From positions 13,002,744 to 13,066,743 of the forward strand of contig OX637393.1 in assembly GCA_951799425.1 (NCBI GenBank): a stretch of 64,000 nt of DNA, in the 5' to 3' direction. Made by a program: the position numbers and the translations under genes. Below are positions 12,363 through 23,806 of the stretch, piece by piece. Each line of letters starts with the position of its first letter. Within the stretch, counting starts at the first letter, position 1. This DNA is from Ilex aquifolium (lineage: Eukaryota > Streptophyta > Magnoliopsida > Aquifoliales > Aquifoliaceae). Under the pieces are notes generated by a model. That model was not told the origin of the DNA, made no database searches, and saw nothing but the letters and a program-made list of their open reading frames with translations.

Positions 12363-13090
12363 TCAACCTTTAAATCGGATTACGTTGATCAATAGATTAG
12401 AGAAATCCAATTTATTGTTTATAATTTGGATTTGTGTTGATCCTTGTTTTTCTCTTGAAATTCTGATCTTTGGCATGGTAACAGAAAGGGATTGTGGGAT
12501 GAGTTCCGTGTCAAAGTAGAACTTGACATCTGTAAAGTAAGATTCTTCTATTGAGAAATGCTTAATCTCAACAAGTACTTGTCTTACTTCTCCATCATGG
12601 TGATATTTGAAGCATTGGTACAATATTGATGACATAACTCCCGTCTCATGGAGCCAAGGTTGTTCCAATAGTAGCTCATAAGATATTTTGGAGTTTATGA
12701 CATGGAAGAGGGAAAAAGACACTAATTCCCTAGTTTAGATCTTGAGACGAATCATACCAATGGAATGTTGCTCTCATTGATTGAAGCCTTGAATTGTACT
12801 CATCCATGGAGATTCCAAGTTGTTTTATGGTGTGAATTGGCATGATGTTGATGGCCGATTTGTAAATCTTCATCAGTGAAGGAGATTGTTTTTCATGTAA
12901 TCAGCATGAGTAACCCAACCGACACTAATTATAGTCTTCCCTTTGAATCTTTTCGGGTCAATCAAAGCATGTACCAATGCTTGACGGATTTCTTCAGACA
13001 ATTCAAGTGCCTTGGATAGACTCAAGTTTGATGGCATGTTCTTCAACTTTTAAATCATCCCTTCTTTGTTTGCCAATACTTATTTCTTAG
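12363..13090 (-). pseudogene. Tat/Ogre-type gypsy protease-region fragment
   Basis: Minus-strand frames give MPSNLSLSKALELSEEIRQA, GWVTHADYMKNN, INIMPIHTIKQLGIS and finally FHVINSKISYELLLEQPWLH with ILYQCFKYHHDGEVRQV. The last part (open frame 12363-12722) matches the conserved segment after the retropepsin in plant Tat/Ogre polyproteins (FHVIDAKTSYNLLLGRPWIH type). Frameshifts and stops separate the pieces. No LTR belonging to it was found; it is cut at about 13095 by the next repeat. Confidence 0.7.
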
Positions 13091-13732
13091 GCACTTTTTA
13101 TCACGTCCCAAAACCCCTCCTCCTTAGGGTATGGAGCGATCGGCCATAGTGGCGTAACATGGAGCCAAATGTGTTGTCGCTTGTTTATGTTTAATGATTT
13201 TCTTAGCATAAGTATTTGTGATTAAATTTGATCTACTTGTGATAATACCATATATATATATATATGATGATCGCGTAATATTGCATATTTAACGGCCTCA
13301 TTACATGCATTTTAACTCAACTTTGCATTTAAGAACTTAGAGTTAGCCGAATTTATGAATAATGTTGAAATTTTGATGTTGCAGGTAATTATAGTGTAAA
13401 TCATGGATTTTGGAACCCTGCAACTTAGTGTGGATGAGTGGTGAAGAGCTGGACACATTACATGAAGATTTGGAGGCTTAAAAGTGAAAGAAATCAAGGA
13501 AGTATCGGTGCTTGGTAACATAAGCACCGACACCCGCACTATTTGGTAGCAGTACCTCGGTTTTTCTCAGTTTTGACCATGATACACTTAGAATATGAAA
13601 AAGTTCAAAAAATGAAAGTTGTAGATCTGGATGTCCTCTATATTGTTTCAAAATTTCATCTCAATCGGGCGGTTGAATAAAAAGTTATGACAATTCTATG
13701 AAAATTAGTCCTGAGCTAGCATCTCATTTACG

Positions 13733-13869
13733 ACCTACCGGTAGAAGGAAACAAAACCTACCAGTCGGTTTTGCCTACTGGAAAAAAACCTACCGGAAAC
13801 CTACCGGTAGGTTTGTGCTACTGGAGTAAAACCTACCGGTAGGTTTCCCGCGACCTACCAGTAGGTTTT
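13733..13869. repeat. CCTACCGGTAGG word array, family C
   Basis: Perfect or near-perfect ACCTACCGGTAGGT palindromes alternate with single-base variants (ACCTACCAGTAGGT) and with CTACTGGA linkers. The word differs from that of families A and B, but the ACCGGT core is the same. Confidence 0.85.
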
Positions 13870-14950
13870 GCCCAGAAGTGCCAGAACGCCTGCAACTCAA
13901 GCTCCACTTGCTTAGGGGTTCCACCATTGATTCTCCCACTTGTCCCTGACATCCCTTACACACATACATGTCTCACCACACCTAGGGGTGGACTTTAGAG
14001 TCCATTTCATTTATGAGTATGGGAGAGAAGAGGGGAGCCAGAGGGTTGCTGGGTAGGCTTCTCCTAGCCTGCCAAGCCAATCAACTCACCTCCCATTGAT
14101 GGGAGGCCTACACACAGACTATGGGGAGCCTCATGGATGAAATTTGAAGTCTCTCTACACCATATATTCAGCATTCACACAAGATTTTGAAGGGAAAAGG
14201 CTACCTAAGCTTAGGAGTAGTTTTAGAGAGATAAGTTCCCAATGAAGAAGATGAAGTTCTAGAGAGAGAAATTTATGTTTTTGCATTTTCTTCACCCATT
14301 TCACTTGTAACAAGCTGTAACACCCCAAAACACACCCTGGACGGCATTACATTCTAAAACATTATATCATGAGAGCACTAAAATAATCCATCAATAAATA
14401 AGACTTCATAAAGTCATCCATAAAATTTACAGCATTATCCCAAAAGAATAGACCCATTTTGGCTTTTACATCCCAAAAATCCAATAATGTAGCGCAGCGG
14501 AATTACAAAAGAAAACTAGACTTTACAAGGTTCAAAATGAATATCCTAGTCTAGTACAAAAAGGAAAGGAGGTCGCTCTACGCGTCCACCTCGGGATCCA
14601 CACTCCCGTCAAGTGGAGTCTCCCAAGTAGCGGGCTCCTCGACCCTTAAGTCCTCCTCAAGCGGGTAATCTGAAAAATGTTAGCAGTAGGGGGTGAGCAC
14701 GAAGCTCTGTAGAAAAATTCTCTCAAACCCATACAAGGTTTAGAAAAGCAGTTGAAACGGCCGGTCTCATTTCACAAATAGCATACATAATCTTTGCAGT
14801 AAAACAATGACATTTTACAACTGATCTCAAGTTTAAGTAGCCATAGTACTAGAAATGAACAATAATAACCAATTCTAATAAACATTCATTTTCAAAATAT
14901 AAACCATTTCCCACACATTATATAATATTGTCCTCTTTTGGCATGAGCAT

Positions 14951-15266
14951 CCTTATAAGGAACCTCTCACCCTCAAGGCATCACAAACTCAAGCATCCTT
15001 ATAAGGAACCTCTTGAGGGAAATCACATACTCTCCTCTCTTGGCATGAGCATCCTTATAAGGAACCTCTCACCCTCAAGGCATCACAAACTCAAGCATCC
15101 TTATAAGGAACCTCTTGAGGAAAATCACATACTCTCCTCTGTTGGCATGAGCATCCTTATAAGGAACTTCTCACCATCAAGGCATCACAAACTCAAGCAT
15201 CCTTATAAGGAACCTCTTGAGGAAAATCACATACTCTCCTCTCTTGGCATGAGCATCCTTATAAGG
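14951..15266. repeat. Array of seven CCTTATAAGG boxes
   Basis: Perfect CCTTATAAGG palindromes start at 14951, 14997, 15053, 15099, 15155, 15201 and 15257, i.e. alternating steps of 46 and 56 in a 102-bp unit. Each is flanked by GAGCAT or AAGCAT on one side and AACCTCT on the other. The sequence fits the CArG consensus CC(A/T)6GG bound by MADS-domain proteins. The long open frame across it is only a product of the repeat. Confidence 0.93.
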
Positions 15267-15914
15267 AACCTCTCACCCTCAAGGCATCACAAACAACCCA
15301 ACCAAGCATACCATTCCAATATTTATATCATTTTACAAGCATCTCTCCAAAATCCCCAAGATATATTATGTAACAATTCCCCAACCAACAAAGAAAATAC
15401 ATGAGATCACAATAACATCATTTTTCTACCCAACACAAACAACTACGATTTTTGAAGTTCATAATAAAGAAGCATTTAAGAAGACATACATCACTCTCCC
15501 AAAAACTAGGGTTTTAAAACTAGAAAAGAGATTTCATGGGTATTAAACCCTAACTTTGTTCAAAACATGTAATCTTTGCCAAAAAGACTAAGAGAGGATG
15601 ATTCCATAACATATATATATACCATTGATAGCCAAAACATACATATATAAATACCCTAGCCATCAATGTAAGTGAGTGAGAGAAAACCCCTACCTTATGC
15701 TCTTGAAGAAACCTAGGGTTTGAGTCTTGAATCACTTGTGAACCCTTTGTCTTTCCTTTTGATCTTGAGTTTTATCTTTCTCTCTTTCTCTCTAAGGGTT
15801 TCTAGGAGGGTTAGGGTGAGAGGGAGATGAAGAAATGGGGCAAATGAGGCTAAAAAGGGTGTTTTAAAACACCAAAATCCCGATTTTTACTGTTCGGCGG
15901 ACGTCAGATAAATG

Positions 15915-16026
15915 GTACCGGTACGCGGTACCGGTACGGTTAAGCTACTGGAGTAGTCGTACCGGTACACGGTACCGGTACGGTATGGTACTGGTACGCG
16001 GTACCGGTACAGTATGGTACCGGTAC
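15915..16026. repeat. GTACCGGTAC array, family A 3' LTR
   Basis: GTACCGGTAC words are joined by GCG, GG and GTATG linkers, with a few GTACTGGTAC variants. The matching array of the 5' LTR lies at 21040-21154 and differs in one inter-word segment (GCG in one copy, GTATG in the other), so the array has changed since insertion. Confidence 0.9.
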
Positions 16027-16199
16027 TGTTTGACTGCCTGATTCTTGTTCCGACCTCCATTGCCGTCCAATCCATTCCTAAACCAACCAAATCCATTCCA
16101 AACCTCTCCAACACATATTTCTACCCATATCCACATTTTTACCACTATTATTTACTATATATCTATATACATATATAAACGAAAATGTGGGGTGTTACA

Positions 16200-16220
16200 A
16201 TCCACCCCCCTTAAAGAAAG
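16200..16220 (-). other. Polypurine tract, chromodomain element
   Basis: The minus strand reads TTTAAGGGGGGTGGAT directly before the LTR start. The same tract precedes the LTR at 39993. Confidence 0.85.
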
Positions 16221-16234
16221 TTTCGTCCTCGAAA

Positions 16235-16800
16235 CTTACCTCAAGTAGTGAACAAAAAGGGATACTTCTCCCGCATTTCTTGCTCCGGTTCCCATGTAGT
16301 TTCCTCCACTCCATGGTGTTGCTACCCAACCTTCACTAGTCGGATGACTTTGTTACGGAGTACCTTTTCTTTGGCATCGAGAATCTTTAACGGTTGTTCT
16401 TCATAGGTGGCTCCGTCTTGAATTTCAATCTCCTCCAAGTTCACGACTGGAGTTGCATCCGAATGACACCTTCTCAACATGGACACGTGGAACACGTCAT
16501 GTACTCCGGATAGCTGGGCTGGTAGTCGAAGTTGATATGCCGCCTTGCTTACCGCTTTGATTACCTCAAACGGTCCGGTATATCTTGGCGCTAACTTCCC
16601 CTTCTTGCCGAATCGAAACACGCCTTTCTTGAGTGACACCTTGAGAAATACGTAGTCTCCCACCTTGAATTCTAAGGGTCTTCGTCTGTGGTCCGCCTAG
16701 CTATTCTGTCTACCTTGCGCCGTCCGTAGCCTCTCTCAGATGAGTTGAATCTTCTTCGTAGTTTCCCCATTGTAGTCCTTACCCCGTTAGTTTGCTGCGC
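16235..16800 (-). pseudogene. Integrase C-terminus with chromodomain, broken
   Basis: From high to low coordinate the frame gives KIQLIRERLRTAQ, a decayed RQKSYADHRRR segment, then KVGDYVFLKVSLKKGVFRFG, KLAPRYTGPFEVIK, YQLRLPAQLSGVHDVFHVSM (the GPF/Y module) and a chromodomain ending in EEATWEP-like sequence (here EETTWEP) and MREKYPFLF. Stops lie in the upstream linker and at VKVG-stop, where the copy at 39498 has VKVWWQ. The family uses the chromodomain to direct insertion to marked chromatin. Integrase core and reverse transcriptase are absent upstream. Confidence 0.88.
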
Positions 16801-16899
16801 ACTCTGATATAAATTACAATCCACCAAAGGTTACAGTTGAAACCTAACCAGACTTGTCCTCCCATTTTTGCTTCCAAATCCATATACATTTTTTTTTTC

Positions 16900-18352
16900 A
16901 ACGAAATAATTTAAGAAAAATTAACATAATATCATCGAAAATACCATTTTAGTGGTCACTACCAATCACTAGAGTTTTGAATTCATGAGCAAATAAGTAA
17001 TCAAGCTTTGGAATCAAGAATAAATGGCTATCAAGCTTGGAAATCAAGAACAAAAGAACAAGCAAGGTTTGAAATTAATAACAAACGAATCTCAAGTTTT
17101 TGGAATCCAAAATAAAGGAACAATCAAGTCTCGAATTCCATAACAAACCCATATCAAGCTTTGGAATCAAAATAAGAAACAATCAAAGCTTGAAATCAAG
17201 AACAAAGTAACAATCGAGTCTTAGAGTCAATAACAGATGCATATCAAGCTTTGTAACCAAGAACTAAAGAGTATCAAGTTTTGAACTCAAGGATAAGGAG
17301 AAATCAAGTATTGAAATCAAGAACAATTGAATGTCAAGTCTTGAAATCAAGAACCAATGAATATCAAGTATTGAATATCAAGAATAAATGAATCACAAGA
17401 GTTAGAATCAATAACAAATGAATATTAAATTTGGCTATCAAGAACCAATGGATCATCAAGCCTGGGGAAATTAAAAACAAAGGAACAACCAAGTCTTGAA
17501 ATCAAGAACCAAAGGATGTCAAATATTGAATATCAAGAATACATGAATTACAATAGTTAGAATCAATCAAATGAATACCAAATTTGGCTATCAAGAGCAA
17601 ATGAATATTAAGCTTGGAAATCAAGAATAAAAGCGTATCAAGCTTGAAAGTCATGAACAAAGGAGAAATTAAGATTTAACGGAACAATCATGTATGAAAA
17701 TCAATAACAAACGACTATCAAGGTGTGTAATCAAGAACAAAGGATTATGAAGCTTAGAAATCAAGACCAAAAGAACACTCAAGTCTTGGAACCAAGAATA
17801 AAGAATATCAAGTAGTGAATATTGAAAATAATTGAATCACAAGGGTAGAATGAATATCAAATTTTTGATACCAAGAACAAATGGATCATTAAGCTTAGGA
17901 AGTTAAGGACAAGGAAACAATCAAGTCTCGAGATCAATAACAACGGATATCAAGCTTGGAATCAGAGATAAAGTAACAATCATGTATTGGAATCGATAAC
18001 AAACGACTATCAAGGTTTGAAATCAATGACAGAGGCAAGATAAAGAGAAAACACCTCTCCCTTGAAAACTAGGATTTCAAGGGCATACCAAAAAGATTTG
18101 GTGGTCACCCACCCATAACATAGCTTAGAACAAATAATATTTAAGTTCGGGAATCAAGAACAAAGGAGAAATCAAGAGAAAAACACATCTCCTTTGTAAA
18201 CTAGGGTTTGATGGTATAAGAAAAGATTTAGGGTTTACCCCAACCATAATATATTTTGGAACAAGGTAGTATTATCCAGAATAGCAAGACATGATGATTC
18301 CCTAGCAAGTAGATATAAATTAGAGTCAAAGAAATACATATAAGTAAACCTA
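16900..18352 (-). repeat. LTR fragment captured inside the element
   Basis: Where pol should be, the sequence matches the middle of family-A LTRs. 17640-17820 follows 7590-7765 almost word for word (ATTTAACGGAACAATCAT, ACGACTATCAAGGTGTG, AAGAACACTCAAGTCTTGG), and 18300-18350 follows 7950-8010. Most of it is an imperfect minisatellite of roughly 35 bp (AAGCTTGGAATCAAGAACAA type), longer than in the solo LTRs. The right junction falls inside the protease frame near 18352. The left edge is approximate. Confidence 0.75.
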
Positions 18353-18660
18353 TTGGTAACTGAAATGTAATCCGCTTGCACGTAACCCTTACAGACCAGC
18401 CTGGTATCCCCCTGTTCTCCCATAGGCAAGTCAACATATAAAGCATGTTCTAACTCCTCGGAACCCAATCCCAATTCCACAGCGTCCGCAGTACGTATAA
18501 AAGAATGAGTCGCATAGGAATTCAATAAAATTCGGGCCCAAGAATGGTAGAGAAGAACAATACCTTCCACAACGGCGTTGGAGGCATCTTCCTCCGGTTG
18601 AGTCAAAGCAAAAACCCTTCCTTGATTGGCGCCGCCGGGGGCATGAGCTTGTAACGGTCT
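18353..18660 (-). pseudogene. Gypsy retropepsin fragment
   Basis: The frame gives GRVFALTQPEEDASNAVVEG, then ARILLNSYATHSFIRTADAV, then a segment ending YVQADYISVTN where the captured LTR begins. In active relatives the site reads LFDSGATHSFI. Here it is LLNSYATHSFI, so the catalytic Asp is Asn and the following Gly is Tyr. An active protease is ruled out unless the assembly is wrong here. Confidence 0.8.
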
Positions 18661-19265
18661 CTGTGGTGGTAATGGCTATCGTAGTGGTGGCCTGTTTGCA
18701 TTCACTCGCCCAGTTGCTTGGTTGGTCTTGGTAGAAAGCAATGGACAATTATCTTTGAAGTGCCCAACACCTCCACAGGCGAAGCATCGGCGTGCATCCG
18801 TGCCTACTCTCTCTGGTACGCCTCTCGCTCCTTGAGCTACCTGAGGTATCTGCTATGCTGGCCTTTGTAGAGGTGGCTTGTTTGCTGGTACTTGCTCGGT
18901 TGCTTGTTTGGTCCTTGGGGGAAACGAGGGGCATCTATGTTTGAAGTGCCCATACTCTCCGCATGCAAAGTATTGGCGCGGGTCCATGCCTGCTCTCGTC
19001 TGAGTAACTCCATCTTCTCCAACTGTCTGAAGTCTTTGTTCAACCGCGTCCACGTCCACGTCCACGTCCACGTCCACGTACACGTCCACGTCCACGTCCA
19101 CGTCCACGTCCACGTCTAAGAGATCTTGTATTCTCGAATTCAGAGTGCAACCAGCTTCTCGCGGATGGAAGGCCTCAAGTCTTGTTCAAAGCGTTTAGCC
19201 CTCCTTGCCTCAGTGACCACAAACTTGATTGCGTAGCGAGACAACTCATCGAATCCGAACAAATA
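18661..19265 (-). pseudogene. Gag fragment with two zinc knuckles
   Basis: Reading the minus strand, the end of the retrotransposon gag domain is visible (FDELSRYAIKFVVTEARRAK, then RFEQDLRPSIREKLVAL), followed by an Asp-Val repeat and two CCHC knuckles. The first is YFACGEYGHFKHRC (first Cys replaced by Tyr); the second is CFACGGVGHFKDNC (intact). Stops separate the knuckles and the protease. The N-terminal half of gag is missing, since only about 150 bases lie between the gag helix and the LTR leader. Confidence 0.82.
19046..19116. repeat. CGTCCA hexanucleotide repeat in gag
   Basis: About twelve CGTCCA units with one variant (GTACAC). On the gag strand they encode alternating Asp-Val directly before the first zinc knuckle, in frame with it. 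Confidence 0.92.
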
Positions 19266-19416
19266 ATTAACCCTTAACCTAAATATACAATAAATCTAAC
19301 CTATCTGATAAGCACATAACTCCAAACAAATGCAAGCCTACGGTTCCTTCAACCTAGTCCTATCTTTCCAGTGGTAATCCATAACCTACAGCTCCCATGT
19401 AAGACCTAAAGCCTAA

Positions 19417-19428
19417 GCTCTGATACCA
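19417..19428 (-). other. Primer-binding site, tRNA-Met type
   Basis: The minus strand reads TGGTATCAGAGC five bases after the LTR end. This is complementary to the 3' end of plant initiator tRNA-Met, the standard primer of this lineage. Confidence 0.92.
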
Positions 19429-19433
19429 TTCTT

Positions 19434-21327
19434 TGTAACACCCCAAAACACACCCTGGACGGCATTACATTCTAAAACATTATATCATGAGAGCACTAAA
19501 ATAATCCATCAATAAATAAGACTTCATAAAGTCATCCATAAAATTTACAGCATTATCCCAAAAGAATAGACCCATTTTGGCCTTTACATCCCAAAAATCC
19601 AATAATGTAGCACAGCGGAATTACAAAAGAAAACTAGACTTTACAAGGTTCAAAATGAATATCCTAGTCTAGTACAAAAAGGAAAGGAGGTCGCTCTACG
19701 CGTCCACCTCGGGATCCACACTCCCGTCAAGTGGAGTCTCCCAAGTAGCGGGCTCCTCGACCCTTAAGTCCTCCTCAAGCGGGTAATCTGAAAAAATGTT
19801 AGCAGTAAGGGGTGAGCACGAAGCTCTGTAGAAAAATTCTCTCAAACTCATACAAGGTTTAGAAAAGCATTTGAAACGGCCGGTCTCATTTCACAAATAG
19901 CATACATAATCTTTGCAGTAAAACAATGACATTTTACAACTGATCTCAAGTTTAAGTAGCCATAGTACTAGAAATGAACAATAATAACCAATTCTAATAA
20001 ACATTCATTTTCAAAATATAAACCATTTCCCACACATTATATAATATTGTCCTCTTTTGGCATGAGCATCCTTATAAGGAACCTCTCACCCTCAAGGCAT
20101 CATAAACTCAAGCATCCTTATAAGGAACCTCTTGAGGGAAATCACATACTCTCCTCTCTTGGTATGAGCATCCTTATAAGGAACCTCTCACCCTCAAGGC
20201 ATCACAAACTCAAGCATCCTTATAAGGAACCTCTTGAGGAAAATCACATACTCTCCTCTGTTGGCATGAGCATCCTTATAAGGAACCTCTCACCCTCAAG
20301 GCATCACAAACTCAAGCATCCTTATAAGGAACCTCTTGAGGAAAATCACATACTCTCCTCTCTTGGTATGAGCATCCTTATAAGGAACCTCTCACCCTCA
20401 AGGCATCACAAACAACCCAACCAAGCATACCATTCCAATATTTATATCATTTTACAAGCATCTCTCCAAAATCCCCAAGATATATTATGTAACAATTCCC
20501 CAACTAACAAAGAAAATACATGAGATCACAATAACATCATTTTTCTACCCAACACAAACAATTACGGTTTTTGAAGTTCATAATAAAGAAGCATTTAAGA
20601 AGAAATACATCACTCTCCCAAAAACTAGGGTTTTAAAACTAGAAAAGAGATTTCATGGGTATTAAACCCTAACTTTGTTCAAAACATGTAAACTTTGCCA
20701 AAAAGCCTAAGAGATGATGATTCCATAACATATATATATACCATTGATAGCCAAAACATACATATATAAATACCCTAGCCATCAATGTAAGTGAGAGAGA
20801 AAACCCCTACCTTATGCTCTTGAAGAAACCTAGGGTTTGAGTCTTGAATCACTTGTGAACCCTTTGTCTTTCCTTTTGATCTTGAGTTTTATCTTTCTCT
20901 CTTTCTCTCTTTCTCTCTAAGGGTTTCTAGGAGGGTTAGGGTGAGAGGGAGATGAAGAAATGGGGCAAATGAGGCTAAAAAGGGTGTTTTAAAACACCAA
21001 AATCCCGATTTTTACTGTTCGGCGGGCGTCAGATAAATGGTACCGGTACGCGGTACCGGTACGGTTAAGCTACTGGAGTAGTCGTACCGGTACACGGTAC
21101 CGGTACGGTATGGTACTGGTACGGTATGGTACCGGTACAGTATGGTACCGGTACTGTTTGACTGCCTGATTCTTGTTCCGACCTCCATTGCCGTCCAATC
21201 CATTCCTAAACCAACCAAATCCATTCCAAACCTCTCCAACACATATTTCTACCCATATCCACATTTTTACCACTATTATTTACTATATATCTATATACAT
21301 ATATAAACGAAAATGCGGGGTGTTACA
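19434..21327 (-). repeat. 5' LTR, family A
   Basis: It runs from TGTAACACCCC to GGGGTGTTACA and is followed by the target copy CAAGC. It holds seven CCTTATAAGG boxes (about 20070-20385) and a GTACCGGTAC array (21040-21154), both colinear with the 3' LTR. Confidence 0.93.
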
Positions 21328-21399
21328 CAAGCTGTAAGACTCTTTTAATCTTTTCTCCTTGCATTGTAATCTCCTTTATTTCAAGTGTAGTCAAGTTTA

Positions 21400-23806
21400 T
21401 GTAAAAATCAGGTAAATTTAAACTTTTATGAAAAATTGGCAAAACAATAATTTGTCACTACGATACGAGTTACAAATCTGAATTTTTCTAGAGCTCGGAT
21501 GACGAAACAGACCTCACCATTGGATTCGTCTCGCGAAATCTAGTTACCCAGACAAATTTCATCGAATTCAGAGATAGTCAGATTTTTTGCGTTTTACGAG
21601 GTGATCGGGTCTCGGGTGACCCCAAAAATGAAATTTTTATTAAATTTTGAAATTTGGGAAATAATTTAAATAAATTTCATATAAAATATTTTAAGTTTAA
21701 ACCGGTACGAAATTTAATCATTTTGGGACGAAAATGGACCCGAGAAAGGGGGAGCGTGTGGCGCAACGTGGGCCAAGCTTTCAAACTATAAATAAGGGGT
21801 CAAAAATCTGATTTTTCAGAGAGCATTCTGCTGGGTTCTCTGCTGGTCTTCAACGTTGGAGAGAAAGAGAGAAACACAACCTTCTCTCTACGATCTACGG
21901 CCCTACGGTGCTCGAATCAACACGAGCCAAGAATTAAAGTTGTTCTACTTGACGAGGGCTACGCCTACGTACAAAAAATAACGAATTTCACCGAAGTTCA
22001 AGAAACGGGATTCTAGGAAATCAAAGGCTAAGAACTTGGGTTGTGTTCTTGAAGCTTCCTACGGATATTTTACGCTTCAAGAGGTAGAGTTTTCTCCCTA
22101 ATTAGGTTTATTTCCAACCTAGAATGATTATATGGAATGGGTAGGTTGTTAGAGAATTTTAACACTTGCCTATTGTTTAGAATTTGGTGAAATGGGTATT
22201 GGAAATGGGTGTTGAAAATGGGTAGGTTGATAGAAATTGTATCACTTGTCTATTATTGTGAAAATTGAGGAAATGGGTGTTGAGAATGAGTAGAATAATT
22301 TCTATCATGAATTAGGTATGTGGGAATTACCTAATATGATTCTTAAGTTGTGTGATTAATTGAGCAAATTATGTGATGACATGATTCGATGCCTTGAAGG
22401 TGTTTGAAATAAGTGCAAATGTGAAATCAAGTATGGTTGCATAGATAATGTGATAACATGCTAGGGACTTGTTATGTGTGTGATATTAATATATGTCTTA
22501 TGATATGTTAGCATTATGATAAGTGTGGAAATTATATGCTTGGAAATTGTGTTATACGAAATGTTGATATATACATGTGTTTTGTTGTTGGGTATAAAAT
22601 GTTAATATATGTTTATTGATATATTGACATTGAAATGGATAATAGTGATTATATGTTTGGGATATAAATTGCCATGGAGTATGTTGATGTGTGGTTAATT
22701 GGGTCATATAGCATTTATAGCATATTAGACATGATTGTTGTATTGCAAATGTACATTACATTGCATTATGCACGGAGGCATCACATTCATGAACATTGAG
22801 CATGAGTGGGGGTGTGTTTGCATGGTTGTAATCAAACACTACATATGGTGAATGATGGGTGGGCTCGGGAAAGTTGGATTGAAGATCCGACTGCGTTGCA
22901 CGGTTTGCATGGTAAATAGGGTCGGGGTTAGCAAGAAGGGCTAGAAAATCCCTCGGGTGCAAGACCCGGTAGTTGGGGTACGCACTCCCTTGGTTCGGTC
23001 CATAAAGTGTGTGGGTGTACGCGGAACCCTCGGTGGAAGTCCATAAATTCCGTGTGGGTTGGGTTACCCTTGGTGTAAGTCCATAAATACACACCCCAAG
23101 AAAGACCCGGAGATTTTAAAATGGCCATTGAATGTACAACATCTATAGCGGGGCTTGAAATATCCGGTTTTAAATACATAACATGGCATGTGTTGTGGGA
23201 GCCAGTGAGGGCTCGGGTTGAAGTTGCATGAGTAAATCTCATCTCATTTCATGGCATGACATAATAATTCTTATCATTGAATTGCATATTCTTGATTGGA
23301 ATGGTTGTTGCTAGTTAAATGTTGCGTGTGAACATTTCATATGAATCTAGGTTGGAGAGTAGCCTCTTTAGGAGATACCCTATTGAGCGTGACTCACCCT
23401 TTATGGGAAAACATTTCAGGTGCGGGATACGCGTCGGCAGACGGCTCTCAATCAGGCCCCCATGGTTGAAGAAAAGCCGACATGTGGCTTTTAAATCTTA
23501 TTTTTGTAAAACTTCATGTAAATTCATTTTGGACAAGTATTGTATGTAAACGAACTGTAATCGAACTCATATGGACTATTTTAATGTAAAATTGCATGTT
23601 ATTATATGAGTATGGATAATTGGACCCAGTGTGGTCGATGTTACTTATAAATGGACTCAGTGTGGTCAATATTTATTCATAAATGGATCCGGTGTGGTCA
23701 ATGTAGTATAATTGCACAAGTTGTGTTTTGGGTAGAGCTCCCCGTACAAAGGAGACTCAGCCCGAATTTTATTAAATTAAATACCCCCGATTTTTGGGGC
23801 GTCACA
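21400..23806 (+). mobile_element. Solo LTR, family B, plus orientation
   Basis: It begins TGTAAAAATCAGG and ends TTTGGGGCGTCACA. The reverse complement of 8061-10534 shares both ends and the body order. The flanks GTTTA (21395-21399) and GATTA (23807-23811) differ at one base, so the duplication is probable but imperfect. No coding region. Unlike the copy at 8061 it has no obvious palindrome array. Confidence 0.82.

Larger units (their letters stand above)
14316..16199 (-). repeat. 3' LTR, family A
   Basis: It runs from TGTAACACCCC to GGGGTGTTACA, with the polypurine tract directly adjacent at 16200. It contains seven CArG boxes and a GTACCGGTAC array. It pairs with 19434-21327. Confidence 0.93.
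14316..21327 (-). mobile_element. Chromodomain gypsy element with two LTRs, pol replaced
   Basis: The LTR pair (14316-16199 and 19434-21327) is bounded by CAAGC target copies at 14311-14315 and 21328-21332. Reading the minus strand: 5' LTR, tRNA-Met primer site, gag piece, two zinc knuckles, a degenerate protease, a block of LTR-like sequence instead of reverse transcriptase and most of integrase, then the integrase C-terminus with chromodomain, polypurine tract and 3' LTR. Lineage: Tekay/Del type, from the chromodomain and the tract-to-LTR context. By eye the LTRs differ at roughly 20 positions plus a few indels, so the insertion is young although the element is non-autonomous. Confidence 0.92.

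Noticed and set aside
14951..15266. CRISPR-like array of short repeats with regular spacing
   Set aside because: Spacers are repeated too, the repeat is a 10-bp palindrome and the array sits inside an LTR of a plant retrotransposon.
14928..15404. 158-residue open frame (and its twin at 20047-20523)
   Set aside because: It is the translation of the CArG-box tandem repeat inside an LTR; the unit length of 102 is divisible by three, which keeps the frame open by chance.
18892..19119. Plus-strand frame ending in a Val-His repeat
   Set aside because: Opposite strand of the gag zinc-knuckle region and its CGTCCA repeat; no independent support.
22756..23242. Two minus-strand frames over 100 residues in the 21400-23806 LTR
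   Set aside because: No domain, opposite to LTR sense, and the counterpart LTR at 8061 does not preserve them.
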